Source: Streptomyces spinosisporus (GTDB lineage: Bacteria; Actinomycetota; Actinomycetes; Streptomycetales; Streptomycetaceae). From it: a DNA stretch of 64,000 nucleotides. The notes beneath the pieces are model-generated. The model was not told the DNA's origin. It did no database searches and saw nothing but the letters and a program-made list of their open reading frames with translations. Made by a program: the position numbers and the translations under genes. The stretch is from NCBI RefSeq assembly GCF_022698145.1, contig NZ_JALDAX010000010.1, positions 248,001 through 312,000 on the forward strand, written 5' to 3'. This document shows positions 6,939 through 14,318 of the stretch, piece by piece (the stretch's first letter is position 1; each line of letters opens with the position of its first letter).

Positions 6939-8257
6939 TGAACCTGGCCTCCACCACTTCGGCCCATGCGACCGGGCCGAATTGGGTCCTGGTGGTGGCC
7001 GCAGCGCTGGTCTCGGGCCTGCTTCTCGCGGGCCCGGCCCTGCGCCGCCGCTACCCCGTCGCCGGGTGGCTGTTACTCGGCTTCCCGGTCGCCGCCTTCC
7101 GTGTCATGCAGACCTGGCGGCAGCTCATGGCCGGGTGTGGACTCGCCGTGAGTCGCCGGCCCGCGCTGACGGTCGTGTCCGGGCTCATCGGCAACGGGGC
7201 GCCCCCGCCTCAGCCGCGGATGCCGCGTCGCGGGCTCATACGCCCTACCTCCGGCGGCTTCGTACTGCTGGCACGGCTGTTACCGGGCCAGGTGCCGGAG
7301 GACTTCGTCAAGGCTGCGCCTGCCATGGCGGAGGACTGGCAGGTCCACGCGGTGCGGGTGACCTCCTGGAAGCCGGGGGTCGTGCGGATCGTCGCATCGG
7401 CGGCTGACCCGTTGGCGGATCCTCGGATACCGAAGCAGCGGGGCCCTGGTCATCTGCTCCGGGTGACGGTGGGCGCGCTGGAGACCGGGGCCGCGTGGGT
7501 GCTCGACCTGCGGCGCATACCGCACTGGCTGATCGTCGGGGCTACCCGTTCAGGCAAGTCCACGCTGATCAACGCCCTCGTGGCGGGCCTGGCTCCGCAA
7601 CCCGTCGCCCTGGTCGGCATCGACTGCAAGGGCGGCATGGAACTGTCCCTGTACGGGCCGCGGTTGTCCGCCCTCGCGACGAACCGTGAACAGGCGGTCC
7701 GACTGCTGGCCGCGCTCGTAGATCTGACCCTCGACCGCATGACCGTCTGCCGGGCGGCTCGCGTGCGCAACATCTGGGGTCTGCCGGACAAGGAACGCCC
7801 GGTCCCCGTCGTCGTGATCGTCGATGAGCTCGCGGAACTGTTCCTCGTCGCGAGCCGGAGCGAGAAGGACGAAGCTCAGGCGGCCGGTACGGCGTTGATC
7901 CGGCTGGCCCAACTCGGCGCGGCCCTCGGGGTGTTCCTCGTAGTCGCCGGCCAACGCGTCGGCTCCGACCTGGGGCCCGGCGTCACAGCGCTGCGGGCCC
8001 AGCTCGGTGGTCGGGTCTGTCATCGCGTGGCCGACCCCGGTACGGCCGAGATGGCGCTCGGCGACCTCAATCCTGACGCGCTCAAGGCGGCGCAGGCCAT
8101 CACGCCCGAACAGGCCGGTACGGCCGTCCTCGCTTCCGGGGACGGCTGGGAACGGGCCCGCTCACATCTGATCACGGAGACCGAGGCGGAAGCCGTTGCC
8201 GCCGAGTACGCGCACCTGACTCCCGTCCTGTCCGAACTGCACGTCGAAGCGCCGTGA
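6938..8257 (+). CDS. FtsK/SpoIIIE-type DNA translocase (TraB/TraSA-like transfer protein)
   Basis: A 439-residue protein with two N-terminal membrane helices (about 15-35 and 41-57), then an FtsK-type ATPase: Walker A GATRSGKST at 201-209 and Walker B VVVIVDELAEL from 291. In Streptomyces such proteins form hexameric pumps moving double-stranded DNA between hyphae, and one protein suffices for transfer. The ATG at 6938 overlaps the previous stop. The length is in the usual range for AICE TraB/TraSA proteins, and there is no visible separate gamma domain. It is followed by small Spd-like genes, as expected for intramycelial spread. Confidence 0.93.
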   Translation: MNLASTTSAHATGPNWVLVVAAALVSGLLLAGPALRRRYPVAGWLLLGFPVAAFRVMQTWRQLMAGCGLAVSRRPALTVVSGLIGNGAPPPQPRMPRRGLIRPTSGGFVLLARLLPGQVPEDFVKAAPAMAEDWQVHAVRVTSWKPGVVRIVASAADPLADPRIPKQRGPGHLLRVTVGALETGAAWVLDLRRIPHWLIVGATRSGKSTLINALVAGLAPQPVALVGIDCKGGMELSLYGPRLSALATNREQAVRLLAALVDLTLDRMTVCRAARVRNIWGLPDKERPVPVVVIVDELAELFLVASRSEKDEAQAAGTALIRLAQLGAALGVFLVVAGQRVGSDLGPGVTALRAQLGGRVCHRVADPGTAEMALGDLNPDALKAAQAITPEQAGTAVLASGDGWERARSHLITETEAEAVAAEYAHLTPVLSELHVEAP

Positions 8258-8269
8258 AAGGGGCCTGCC

Positions 8270-8464
8270 GTGCTGGTGTCCATGTCCGCCGTCCTGCTAC
8301 TGGGCCTGCTGATCTGGTTCCTGCTGCGCATCCGGTACCTGCGGTGGGCCGACGCGCTGCTCTGCGGAGCCTTCGGCTTCCTGCTCTCCAAGACCGTGGC
8401 CGCGCCGTTCGCTCAGGCATTCCTCGACGGCGTGAACGGCTTCCTCGGCCAACTCCGCTTCTGA
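8270..8464 (+). CDS. Small membrane protein of the AICE (Spd-like)
   Basis: A 64-residue protein with an N-terminal membrane helix (SAVLLLGLLIWFLL, after residue 5) and a second hydrophobic stretch (ALLCGAFGFLLSKTVAA). The GTG at 8270 follows AAAGGGG. Its position behind the translocase gene matches the small membrane spread (Spd) proteins of Streptomyces elements, which help plasmid movement through hyphal septa. Homology to a named Spd protein was not established. Confidence 0.7.
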   Translation: MLVSMSAVLLLGLLIWFLLRIRYLRWADALLCGAFGFLLSKTVAAPFAQAFLDGVNGFLGQLRF

Positions 8465-8496
8465 AACGACCCGTTGACCCGAGAGGGGTACATCCC

Positions 8497-8787
8497 GTGT
8501 CCGCATACGTCATCCGCTCCGGTGACCGCGCCGCGTTCCTGGCAGGTCTGCGGGAGCTGGTCGACTTCCTCACCGCCAACCCTGCAGTCGTCGTACCGCA
8601 CCGCGCATCCATCGCCGTCCTGGTCGACGCACCTGACTCCGCCACTCGTCGCGAGGGAGTGGAGTCCGTCGCCGCTCCGCTCGGCGTGCCAACGGAAGAC
8701 CTCGGACAGGGCTACTTCGACGCACGCCGCGAATTCGGGCCGATCGCATACGTAGCCGTCGCCGTTCCGCCCAAGGACCGGCAGTGA
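8497..8787 (+). CDS. Small AICE protein, unknown function
   Basis: A 96-residue soluble protein. The GTG at 8497 has GAGAGGGG nine bases upstream. The sequence alternates helix and strand (FLAGLRELVDFLTANP, SIAVLVDAPDSATRREGVESVAAPLG) and suggests a small alpha/beta domain. It lies in the element operon between the small membrane protein and the next gene, with which it overlaps by four bases. I do not recognise a family. Confidence 0.7.
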   Translation: MSAYVIRSGDRAAFLAGLRELVDFLTANPAVVVPHRASIAVLVDAPDSATRREGVESVAAPLGVPTEDLGQGYFDARREFGPIAYVAVAVPPKDRQ

Positions 8788-9152
8788 TCGCCCGTACGAA
8801 GGGCTCCCGACGGGGCGCGAAGTCGCCAAACCCGACCCCGTCAGGAACCCACTCCATCCGCCACATGAGCAGTGAAAGGAGCACTCACACTTTGTCCAAC
8901 GCGCATCATTCGCGCAAATCCCCGCTGCCCGACTGCGAACTCAGGCAGCGCGACCCGGACGTCTCGACTTGCGCCGGCCGGGAACAGGTCGTCCTCGTCG
9001 GGCTCGACGACACCGAGCAACGCCTGTGCCCTGCGCACGCCGCGGCGCTCTGGCTCACCGACCCAACGCTTCGCTTCAGCGCCAAGACCCGGCCCGAGGG
9101 CATCTCGGCCGTGATGGCGCACGCGTTCGGCGGCGGGGGTGGTCACCGATGA
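8784..9152 (+). CDS. Small Cys-containing AICE protein, unknown function
   Basis: Up to 122 residues. Three starts are possible: a GTG at 8784 overlapping the previous stop, with AAGGA upstream; an ATG at 8865; and a TTG at 8892 preceded by AAAGGAG. The first 35 residues are basic and of low complexity, so the shorter forms are plausible. The remainder has cysteines (LPDCELRQRD, STCAGREQ, RLCPAHAAALW) spaced like a small zinc finger. Its stop overlaps the start of the replication gene (ATGA), so it is translated in tandem. Function unknown. Confidence 0.65.
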   Translation: MIARTKGSRRGAKSPNPTPSGTHSIRHMSSERSTHTLSNAHHSRKSPLPDCELRQRDPDVSTCAGREQVVLVGLDDTEQRLCPAHAAALWLTDPTLRFSAKTRPEGISAVMAHAFGGGGGHR

Positions 9153-10519
9153 CCACGACCCTCATGAAGGACTCTGCTGCCCTGATCGCCAGGGCGTCAG
9201 AGTCGGAGTTCGCGGCCTGGCGTCGGAACATCGTCCGTCTCGGCGGCTGCACCAACCCGATCCACCTGGTCGGCGCGGCGACCGTCTACGACACGACTAC
9301 GGGCGCGGCCTTGCTCTCCTACGGGTCGGACGTCTACGGCGGTCGCCTGCTTGTCGCGTGCGGCAACCGGCGCGCGACGGTCTGCCCGGCCTGCTCGGGC
9401 TTGTACCGAGCAGACACGTATCACCTCGTCCGGGCCGGACTCGTCGGCGGCAAGAATGTCACGGAGGCGGTGAGCGGGTACCCACGCGTGTTCGCCACGC
9501 TCACCGCTCCCGGCTTCGGCCTGGTGCACACACGGCGGGAAGACGGCGGGCGGGTACGGGCCTGCCGCCCCCGCCGGGCGGGGGAGTCCTGCCCCCATGG
9601 CCGGCCAACCGGATGCCGCGAGCGTCACTCGACGGACGATCTCCGTCTTGGCGAACCGCTCTGCCCGCGCTGCTACGACTACGCGGGCGCCGTCCTCTGG
9701 CACGCGTTCGCCGGTCGGCTCTGGCACCGGTTCGGCCTGGAGCTGCGACGGGAGGTCGCACGCCGTGCCGGGCTGTCGCGTACGGAGTTCGCGGAAGTCG
9801 CGCGGCTCTCGTACGCGAAGGTCGCCGAGTACCAGCGGCGCGGCCTGGTCCACTTCCACGGCGTGATCCGACTCGACGGACCGGACGGACCCGACTCGCC
9901 CCCGCCCGGCTGGGCGACTGTCGCGCTCCTGATGGACGCCGTACGGACGGTGGCCGGTCGGGTGCGGCTGTCCGCTCCGGGGGCGAACGTGGTCGGCCCG
10001 CGGGAGCTCCGCTTCGGTACGCAGGTCGACGTACGGCCGGTCACCTCGTACCGGCGGAATGCGGGGGAGCGGCCTGCCTTCGCGGCGGCCGTGGCGGGCT
10101 ACATCGCCAAGTACGCCACCAAGGGAGCCGAGTCCGCCGGCGCGGTCGACGGCCGGATCCACCACGCGCGGGACATGGTCATGTTGCCTGTACGTGCACA
10201 CGTGCTGCGCATGATCGGTACGTGCTGGTGGCTCGGCGGCCTGCCGGAGTTCGAGCCACTCGGGCTGCGTCGTTGGGCTCACATGCTCGGGTACGGCGGG
10301 CATTTCTCCACCAAGTCACGCCGCTACTCGACAACGCTGACCGCGCTCCGGCAGGCGCGCGCCGATCACCGCGCGGAACAGCAGCGGGCGTCGCTCGGTC
10401 TGGTCGACGGTCCGACGGTGACGGTTGGCCAGTGGCGGTACGCGGGTCGCGGCTACTCGCCGGCGGCTGCGCTCCTGGCCGCATCCGTGCGGGAGGGCGG
10501 TGGTCTCCATGGCGCGTGA
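9149..10519 (+). CDS. repSA: RepSA-type rolling-circle replication initiator
   Basis: A 456-residue initiator of the RepSA family found in pSAM2-like elements. A CPAC cysteine pair lies at 79-82 and further cysteines (SCPHGRPTGC, LCPRCYDY) at 148-175 suggest zinc binding. The metal-binding HUH motif reads HFHGV at 235-239. The downstream segment AGYIAKYATK (316-325) supplies the candidate catalytic tyrosines (Y318, Y322). Such proteins nick the double-strand origin of the excised circle so that it replicates by rolling circle before transfer. The start overlaps the upstream gene and the stop overlaps xis. In many AICEs the nick site lies inside the rep gene; I could not locate it. Confidence 0.9.
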   Translation: MTTTLMKDSAALIARASESEFAAWRRNIVRLGGCTNPIHLVGAATVYDTTTGAALLSYGSDVYGGRLLVACGNRRATVCPACSGLYRADTYHLVRAGLVGGKNVTEAVSGYPRVFATLTAPGFGLVHTRREDGGRVRACRPRRAGESCPHGRPTGCRERHSTDDLRLGEPLCPRCYDYAGAVLWHAFAGRLWHRFGLELRREVARRAGLSRTEFAEVARLSYAKVAEYQRRGLVHFHGVIRLDGPDGPDSPPPGWATVALLMDAVRTVAGRVRLSAPGANVVGPRELRFGTQVDVRPVTSYRRNAGERPAFAAAVAGYIAKYATKGAESAGAVDGRIHHARDMVMLPVRAHVLRMIGTCWWLGGLPEFEPLGLRRWAHMLGYGGHFSTKSRRYSTTLTALRQARADHRAEQQRASLGLVDGPTVTVGQWRYAGRGYSPAAALLAASVREGGGLHGA

Positions 10520-10721
10520 CAGCCGCGCGAAGACGGCCGAACTGCTCACGGTCCGCCAGGTGCTCGACGAACTGGGCGGCATCTCCCGACGCACCTTCTA
10601 CCGCTGGCGGGAACTGCGCATCGCGCCACCCTGCATCCGGCTGCCGAACGGGGAGCTCCGGGTTCGGCGGGACGTGCTCAACGACTGGTTGGAGGACCGG
10701 GCAGAGGGGGCTGCGTCGTGA
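10509..10721 (+). CDS. xis: Excisionase (MerR/BldC-like helix-turn-helix)
   Basis: A 70-residue protein with a winged-helix excisionase pattern: LLTVRQVLDELGGISRRTFY then WRELRIAPPCIRLPNGELRV and RRDVLNDWLEDR. Small basic proteins of this kind bend DNA at the attachment site and direct the integrase toward excision. The ATG at 10509 lies inside the end of the rep gene and its stop overlaps the integrase start, the classic rep-xis-int arrangement. Expression should follow derepression of the upstream promoter. Confidence 0.92.
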   Translation: MARDSRAKTAELLTVRQVLDELGGISRRTFYRWRELRIAPPCIRLPNGELRVRRDVLNDWLEDRAEGAAS

Positions 10722-12103
10722 AGTCGTACAAAGTCTCCGTCTGGAAGATCTCGGTCAACAAGACAACCAAGAAACCGACGTACCTCGTGCGCTGGGTCGT
10801 CGACGGGCAGCCGTTCAGCGAGTCGCACAAGACCAAGGCGCTTGCCGACCGCTTCCGGGCCAAGCTGATGCGGGCACTCGACAAGGGCGAGCCGTTCGAC
10901 ACGGTCACGGGTCTGCCCGACTCGCTACGCGGGGGCAAGGCTGCCTTGTCGTTCCTCGACTTGGCGGTGAAGTACCTGGACGCGCGTTGGCCGGAGGCGT
11001 CGGCCAAGCAACGGGACAGCATGACCGATGCGCTGGCGACGGTCGTTCCCGTCGTGGTCAAACCGGCACGGGGGCGGCCTGCTCCGGAGGTGCTTCGGAA
11101 GGCGTTGCGCTCGTACGTCCTGCCGGTTCCGCGAAGGGAGCGGGAGCAGCCTGAGGAGATCGCCACGGCCGTGCGGTGGATAGAGAAGGCGTCGCTTCCG
11201 GTGGGGGAGCTTCAGGAGATTGTCCGGGTGCATGAGCTGATCGATGCGCTCGGCCGGAAGCTGGACGGTAAACCGGCTGCGACTCAGACCTACCGGCGAC
11301 GGCGCGCGGTGGTGTTCAACGCTCTTGAGTACGCAGTGGAGTTGGAGCACCTTACGTCGAATCCACTGACGCGGGTCCGGCGCAAGCGCGGGAAGAGGGC
11401 GGTGCAGGAGGTTGACCGGCGAGTGGTGGTCAACCCTCGGCAGGCTCGGGAGCTGCTGACGGCGCTCACGTATGTAGGCGGCTACGAACGGGCGAGCGGT
11501 CGGAGGCTCCGGGCGTTCTTCGGGTGCCTGTACTACGCGTCGATGCGACCGGGGGAGGCGCTGGGGCTCCGCCGCTCCGACTGCACGCTTCCGGCCTCCG
11601 GTTGGGGCCGCATCGAGCTGGCGGAAACCCGTCCCACGGCGGGCAAAGCCTGGACGGACTCCGGAGAGGCTCACGATCGGCGCGGCCTGAAACAGCGAGC
11701 CCAGGGCGAAGTGCGCATCGTGCCGATACCCCCTCCGCTCGTGCGCCTGCTCCGTGAGCACCTGAAGGAGTTCGGTACGGCGAAAGACGGCCGGCTGTTC
11801 TCCAGCGAGCGGGGCAACGTGATCGCGGCCTCGTCGTACTCGCGTGTGTGGAAACAGGCTCGGGAGCTGGCGCTCATCCCGGATCAGGTCTCGTCGGTCC
11901 TGGCCTTCCGGCCGTACGACCTCCGTCACGCGGGCGTGTCCCAGTGGCTCAACTCCGGCGTTCCCGCCCCGGAGGTCGCCGCTCGGGCCGGTCACTCGGT
12001 GGATGTCCTTCTGAAGATCTACGCCAAGTGCATCGACGGCCAGGAGAAGGAGATGAACGACCGGATCATGCAGGGCCTGGGGGAGGAGGGCGCCAACGGA
12101 TAG
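10718..12103 (+). CDS. int: Tyrosine site-specific integrase
   Basis: A 461-residue phage-type integrase. An N-terminal arm-binding domain (1-60) and a core-binding helical domain (75-215) precede the catalytic domain. Catalytic residues seen: Arg277 (SMRPGEALGLR), Arg404 in YDLRHAG, His427 in RAGHS and the nucleophile Tyr436 in LKIYAKC. The first position of the usual HxLRH box is Tyr401 instead of His, a common variation. The GTG start overlaps the xis stop. It should integrate the element into the 3' end of the tRNA-Arg gene about 1 kb downstream; the gene between them is an unusual insertion. Confidence 0.95.
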   Translation: MKSYKVSVWKISVNKTTKKPTYLVRWVVDGQPFSESHKTKALADRFRAKLMRALDKGEPFDTVTGLPDSLRGGKAALSFLDLAVKYLDARWPEASAKQRDSMTDALATVVPVVVKPARGRPAPEVLRKALRSYVLPVPRREREQPEEIATAVRWIEKASLPVGELQEIVRVHELIDALGRKLDGKPAATQTYRRRRAVVFNALEYAVELEHLTSNPLTRVRRKRGKRAVQEVDRRVVVNPRQARELLTALTYVGGYERASGRRLRAFFGCLYYASMRPGEALGLRRSDCTLPASGWGRIELAETRPTAGKAWTDSGEAHDRRGLKQRAQGEVRIVPIPPPLVRLLREHLKEFGTAKDGRLFSSERGNVIAASSYSRVWKQARELALIPDQVSSVLAFRPYDLRHAGVSQWLNSGVPAPEVAARAGHSVDVLLKIYAKCIDGQEKEMNDRIMQGLGEEGANG

Positions 12104-12134
12104 CGTTTCGGTCCGATGGACTGTGAGCGCTGTG

Positions 12135-12156
12135 GGCCCCGGAGCGATCCGGGGCC
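12135..12156 (+). terminator. Terminator after the integrase operon
   Basis: Perfect 9-bp stem GGCCCCGGA/TCCGGGGCC with a GCGA loop, 32 bases after the int stop, followed by TTCGTC. GNRA-like loop and position favour a terminator. Confidence 0.75.
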
Positions 12157-12173
12157 TTCGTCATGCTCTCCGG

Positions 12174-12236
12174 GTACCTGAAATCGATGGTCGACGACGA
12201 AACCATCAGATCGATGAACATAGGCTGATCAGGTAC
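12174..12236. repeat. Nested inverted repeats upstream of the glycosylase gene
   Basis: An outer perfect pair GTACCTGA (12174-12181) / TCAGGTAC (12229-12236) encloses an inner pair GATGGT (12186-12191) / ACCATC (12202-12207). ATCGATG also occurs twice. It lies 15 bases before the glycosylase start. It may be the operator/promoter of that gene or integrase and excisionase binding sites; both are inference. Confidence 0.55.
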
Positions 12237-12250
12237 GGAATGCTGGGGCC

Positions 12251-12967
12251 ATGAATCCGCCGACACCGCTGCCGGAAGGGCTGTGCCCTCTTGTCGATGA
12301 GCACCGTGAGCGTCGGCAGGAACCTGTGCGCTTCCGGCCTGAGATTTGGCGTGTCCGGCTCGAACCGCATGGGGTGGCCGGTGTCCTGGAGATAGGCAGG
12401 GCTGGGTCCAAGGCCGGGGAGCGATTGATCAGTCGTGAGGATCTGGCACGCCTGCGCGATGAGGTCGGTGCGGATCCGGACGGTCTTCGGGGGCTGTTCG
12501 CGGCTGTGATGATCTGGGGTTCGGGCACGACGAATGGGCGTGGACCGCGCTACACCGAGGCGGCCCTGGACGACCGTCAACGACTCCTTTCGGCGCTCGT
12601 CGGTACGCGCGCCAAGGTGTGTGCGGGTGATCTGGATGGCGCATACCGGGGATTCCGGGTCAATGGCGTGGGACGTTCGTTCTTCACGAAGTGGTTCGCG
12701 GTGGTGGACGACGGCTCGGCCGAGGAGCGGGCGCTGATCTTGGATGACCGGGTCTTCCAGACGCTGAACGCTCTTGGGTGGGTGAGTTGGCGAGCCGCAG
12801 GTACTCGGAACAGGGCTGCCCGCTACGTGGCGTACGTGCGGGACATGCATTCGTGGGCGAAGACGCTCGACGTAGCACCAGCCTGGCTGGAGTGGCTCAT
12901 GTTCGACCTCAGTGGCAATGTGCGGCCACAGGGAGGATCTCGGACTGCTGCGGCGGAAGACGATTAA
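12251..12967 (+). CDS. OGG-fold (8-oxoguanine DNA glycosylase-like) protein
   Basis: A 238-residue protein with the layout of the OGG-fold glycosylase-like proteins of actinobacteria: a helical segment AAVMIWGSGTTNGRGPR (84-100), a helix-hairpin-helix-like GVGRSFFTKWFAVV (139-152), and ALILDDRVFQTLNALGW (161-177). In the HhH-GPD superfamily a catalytic lysine follows the hairpin and an aspartate follows later; Lys147 and Asp165/Asp166 are candidates. Such enzymes cut damaged or modified bases from DNA. It sits between int and the tRNA attachment site, with its own upstream inverted repeats, and looks like cargo; a role against phages with modified bases is possible but unproven. Confidence 0.7.
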   Translation: MNPPTPLPEGLCPLVDEHRERRQEPVRFRPEIWRVRLEPHGVAGVLEIGRAGSKAGERLISREDLARLRDEVGADPDGLRGLFAAVMIWGSGTTNGRGPRYTEAALDDRQRLLSALVGTRAKVCAGDLDGAYRGFRVNGVGRSFFTKWFAVVDDGSAEERALILDDRVFQTLNALGWVSWRAAGTRNRAARYVAYVRDMHSWAKTLDVAPAWLEWLMFDLSGNVRPQGGSRTAAAEDD

Positions 12968-13068
12968 GGGCTGCTGACCTGCTGCAAGGCCCCTCAAGAT
13001 CAACACGCTATTACAACGTGATCACTGGCAAACGGCTGCTTCCGGCAGCATCCGCCTGCACATACGCG

Positions 13069-13109
13069 AAGACCCCGCACTCAGCGAATGCGCTGGTGGC
13101 GGGGTCTTT
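13069..13109. terminator. Terminator hairpin between the element end and tRNA-Arg
   Basis: AAGACCCCGC (13069-13078) pairs perfectly with GCGGGGTCTT (13099-13108), with an inner CAGCG/CGCTG stem in the loop. It lies just beyond the 3' end of the minus-strand tRNA gene and can work in both directions; on the plus strand CTTT follows. Confidence 0.75.
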
Positions 13110-13126
13110 AGGCACTTCATGCGAAG

Positions 13127-13160
13127 TGCCCCCGGCAGGATTCGAACCTGCGCACACGGC
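13127..13160. other. Presumed right attachment site (attR) in the tRNA-Arg 3' end
   Basis: The element lies on the 3' side of the tRNA gene, so the recombination core should be the T-arm and acceptor part of the tRNA. This is inferred from how pSAM2-like elements use tRNA 3' ends. The matching attL was not found in the window, so the core length cannot be given. Confidence 0.45.
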
Positions 13161-13198
13161 TCCGGAGGCCGTTGCTCTATCCCCTGAGCTACGGGGGC
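13127..13198 (-). tRNA. tRNA-Arg (anticodon CCG)
   Basis: On the minus strand a complete cloverleaf is visible: acceptor GCCCCCG pairing with CGGGGGC, D-stem GCTC/GAGC, anticodon stem ACGGC/GCCGT around loop CTCCGGA (anticodon CCG, reading CGG) and T-arm GCAGG-TTCGAAT-CCTGC. The discriminator base is A. No CCA is encoded. It reads toward the mobile element, whose integration has left the gene intact. Confidence 0.96.
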
Positions 13199-13702
13199 GT
13201 GTCGGCTGCGCTGTGTGCGCGGCGACGGGTAGAACCCTACCAGCTGATCCAGGGTGTTCATGAACGGGTTTTGTGGGGTCGTCCCGAGGGGCATCGCCTG
13301 GCTGCGGCGCCCGTGTTGCCCGGTTCGGGTTCCCTGTTGGTGGGGTGCGCTGTGCGTTCGTCCCCCGCCTTGTTGCCGGCTGTGCTGTGGAGTCCGTTCG
13401 TCCCCGCCCGCGCCTCACTCAACCTGCCTCCTGGCATCCAGTGCCGTCACTGGGGGTCCTGGTCCCCCGTCCTGCCGCCCACATCCCGCCAACCCGTTGC
13501 GCCCCCTTCGCCCCAGCAGTTCGCGTTCGTCCCCTCAACCCGCAACTCCATCGTCCCGTCGGCGCCCGCAGACCCCCGCACCACCGAATCCCGTGCCCCC
13601 GCTGCCGTCACCCCCCACCCCCGCCCCCACCCCTGTCCCCCGCGCGGGCCAGAAGTGGGGAAAAGCCGGACGCGGTGGCCGGTGTCGACCTACTCTCGAG
13701 TT
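13199..13702. other. Non-coding, C-rich stretch upstream of the receiver gene
   Basis: About 500 bases. It contains the tRNA promoter region, including a GGTAG/CTACC inverted repeat at 13228-13241 that on the minus strand carries a possible -10 TAGGGT. The rest is strongly strand-biased, C-rich sequence with no supported gene. Confidence 0.5.
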
Positions 13703-14173
13703 GTGCCAGGCGCGTCGGGTCGGGTGCTTGTTGTGGACGACAACAAGGTCATCCGGCAGCTGATCAGGGTCAATCTCGAGCTGGAGGGTTTCGAGGTGGT
13801 GACCGCGGCTGACGGTGCCGAGTGTCTGGATGTCGTTCATCAGGTGCGGCCCGATGTGGTCACCCTCGATGTCGTGATGCCCCGGCTTGACGGACTTCGT
13901 ACCGCCGCCCGGCTGCGCAGCGATCCACGTACCCGTGATCTTCCCCTCGCCATCGTCAGCGCCTGCACCTCGTACGAGATCGACGCCGGGCTCGACGTCG
14001 GCGTCGACGCCTTCCTCGCCAAGCCCTTCGAGCCTGCCGAACTCGTGCGTCTCGTGCAGCAGTTGGTCGAGCGGAAGAGGGGTGGGGGGAGCCGCGACGA
14101 GGACGACGACTCCGAGCTGGGGAGCGTTCTCGGGGTCGGTGAGGCCGAGCGGGCCGGGCGTGCCGGCGCCTGA
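13703..14173 (+). CDS. Orphan response-regulator receiver protein
   Basis: A 156-residue protein that is only a CheY-like receiver domain plus a charged tail. The acidic pocket is VVDDN (10-14), the phosphoacceptor Asp56 lies in TLDVVMPRLDG, and the conserved lysine is in AFLAKPFEP. There is no output domain; the C-terminal 30 residues are Gly/Glu/Asp-rich and probably disordered. I use the GTG at 13703; a GTG at 13682 is in frame and neither has a clear ribosome-binding site. No kinase gene is adjacent. In Streptomyces this gene lies at a conserved place near lysA. Confidence 0.85.
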   Translation: MPGASGRVLVVDDNKVIRQLIRVNLELEGFEVVTAADGAECLDVVHQVRPDVVTLDVVMPRLDGLRTAARLRSDPRTRDLPLAIVSACTSYEIDAGLDVGVDAFLAKPFEPAELVRLVQQLVERKRGGGSRDEDDDSELGSVLGVGEAERAGRAGA

Positions 14174-14184
14174 ACCCGGCAAAC

Positions 14185-14217
14185 CTGACAGCAACCTGAC
14201 AGCAATCTGACAGCAAC
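14185..14217. repeat. Three tandem 11-bp direct repeats
   Basis: CTGACAGCAAC, CTGACAGCAAT and CTGACAGCAAC follow one another exactly (14185-14195, 14196-14206, 14207-14217). An 11-bp period is the spacing of OmpR/PhoP/SARP-type direct-repeat operators. It lies just after the receiver gene and about 100 bases before nrtL. Confidence 0.75.
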
Positions 14218-14318
14218 AGGCCTCACCGCGGCGGCGCCGTAGTCCCCCCCGTCCACATCCCGGACCCCCACCCCCACCGACTCGCCTCCCCACCCCCCTC
14301 CTCCCATACGCTTGACCC

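Larger units (their letters stand above)
5648..13134. mobile_element. Actinomycete integrative and conjugative element (AICE), core and right end
   Basis: Regulator, FtsK/TraB-type translocase, RepSA-type initiator, excisionase and tyrosine integrase occur in the order typical of pSAM2/SLP1-like elements, abutting the 3' end of a tRNA-Arg gene. The genes from 6591 to 12103 overlap or nearly touch, as one transcription unit. The right end is placed at the tRNA 3' end. The left end was not found; the lower-GC cargo at 66-5149 is probably part of the same element, which may extend beyond the window. Confidence 0.8.

Noticed and set aside
9139..11154. A 671-codon open frame across the rep-xis-int genes
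   Set aside because: It is a shadow frame of repSA/xis/int, Arg/Pro/Gly-rich, and typical of high-GC DNA.
13254..13812. Overlapping plus-strand open frames in the C-rich region before the receiver gene
   Set aside because: Pro/Arg/Ser-rich translations from strand-biased DNA; no start signal or domain.
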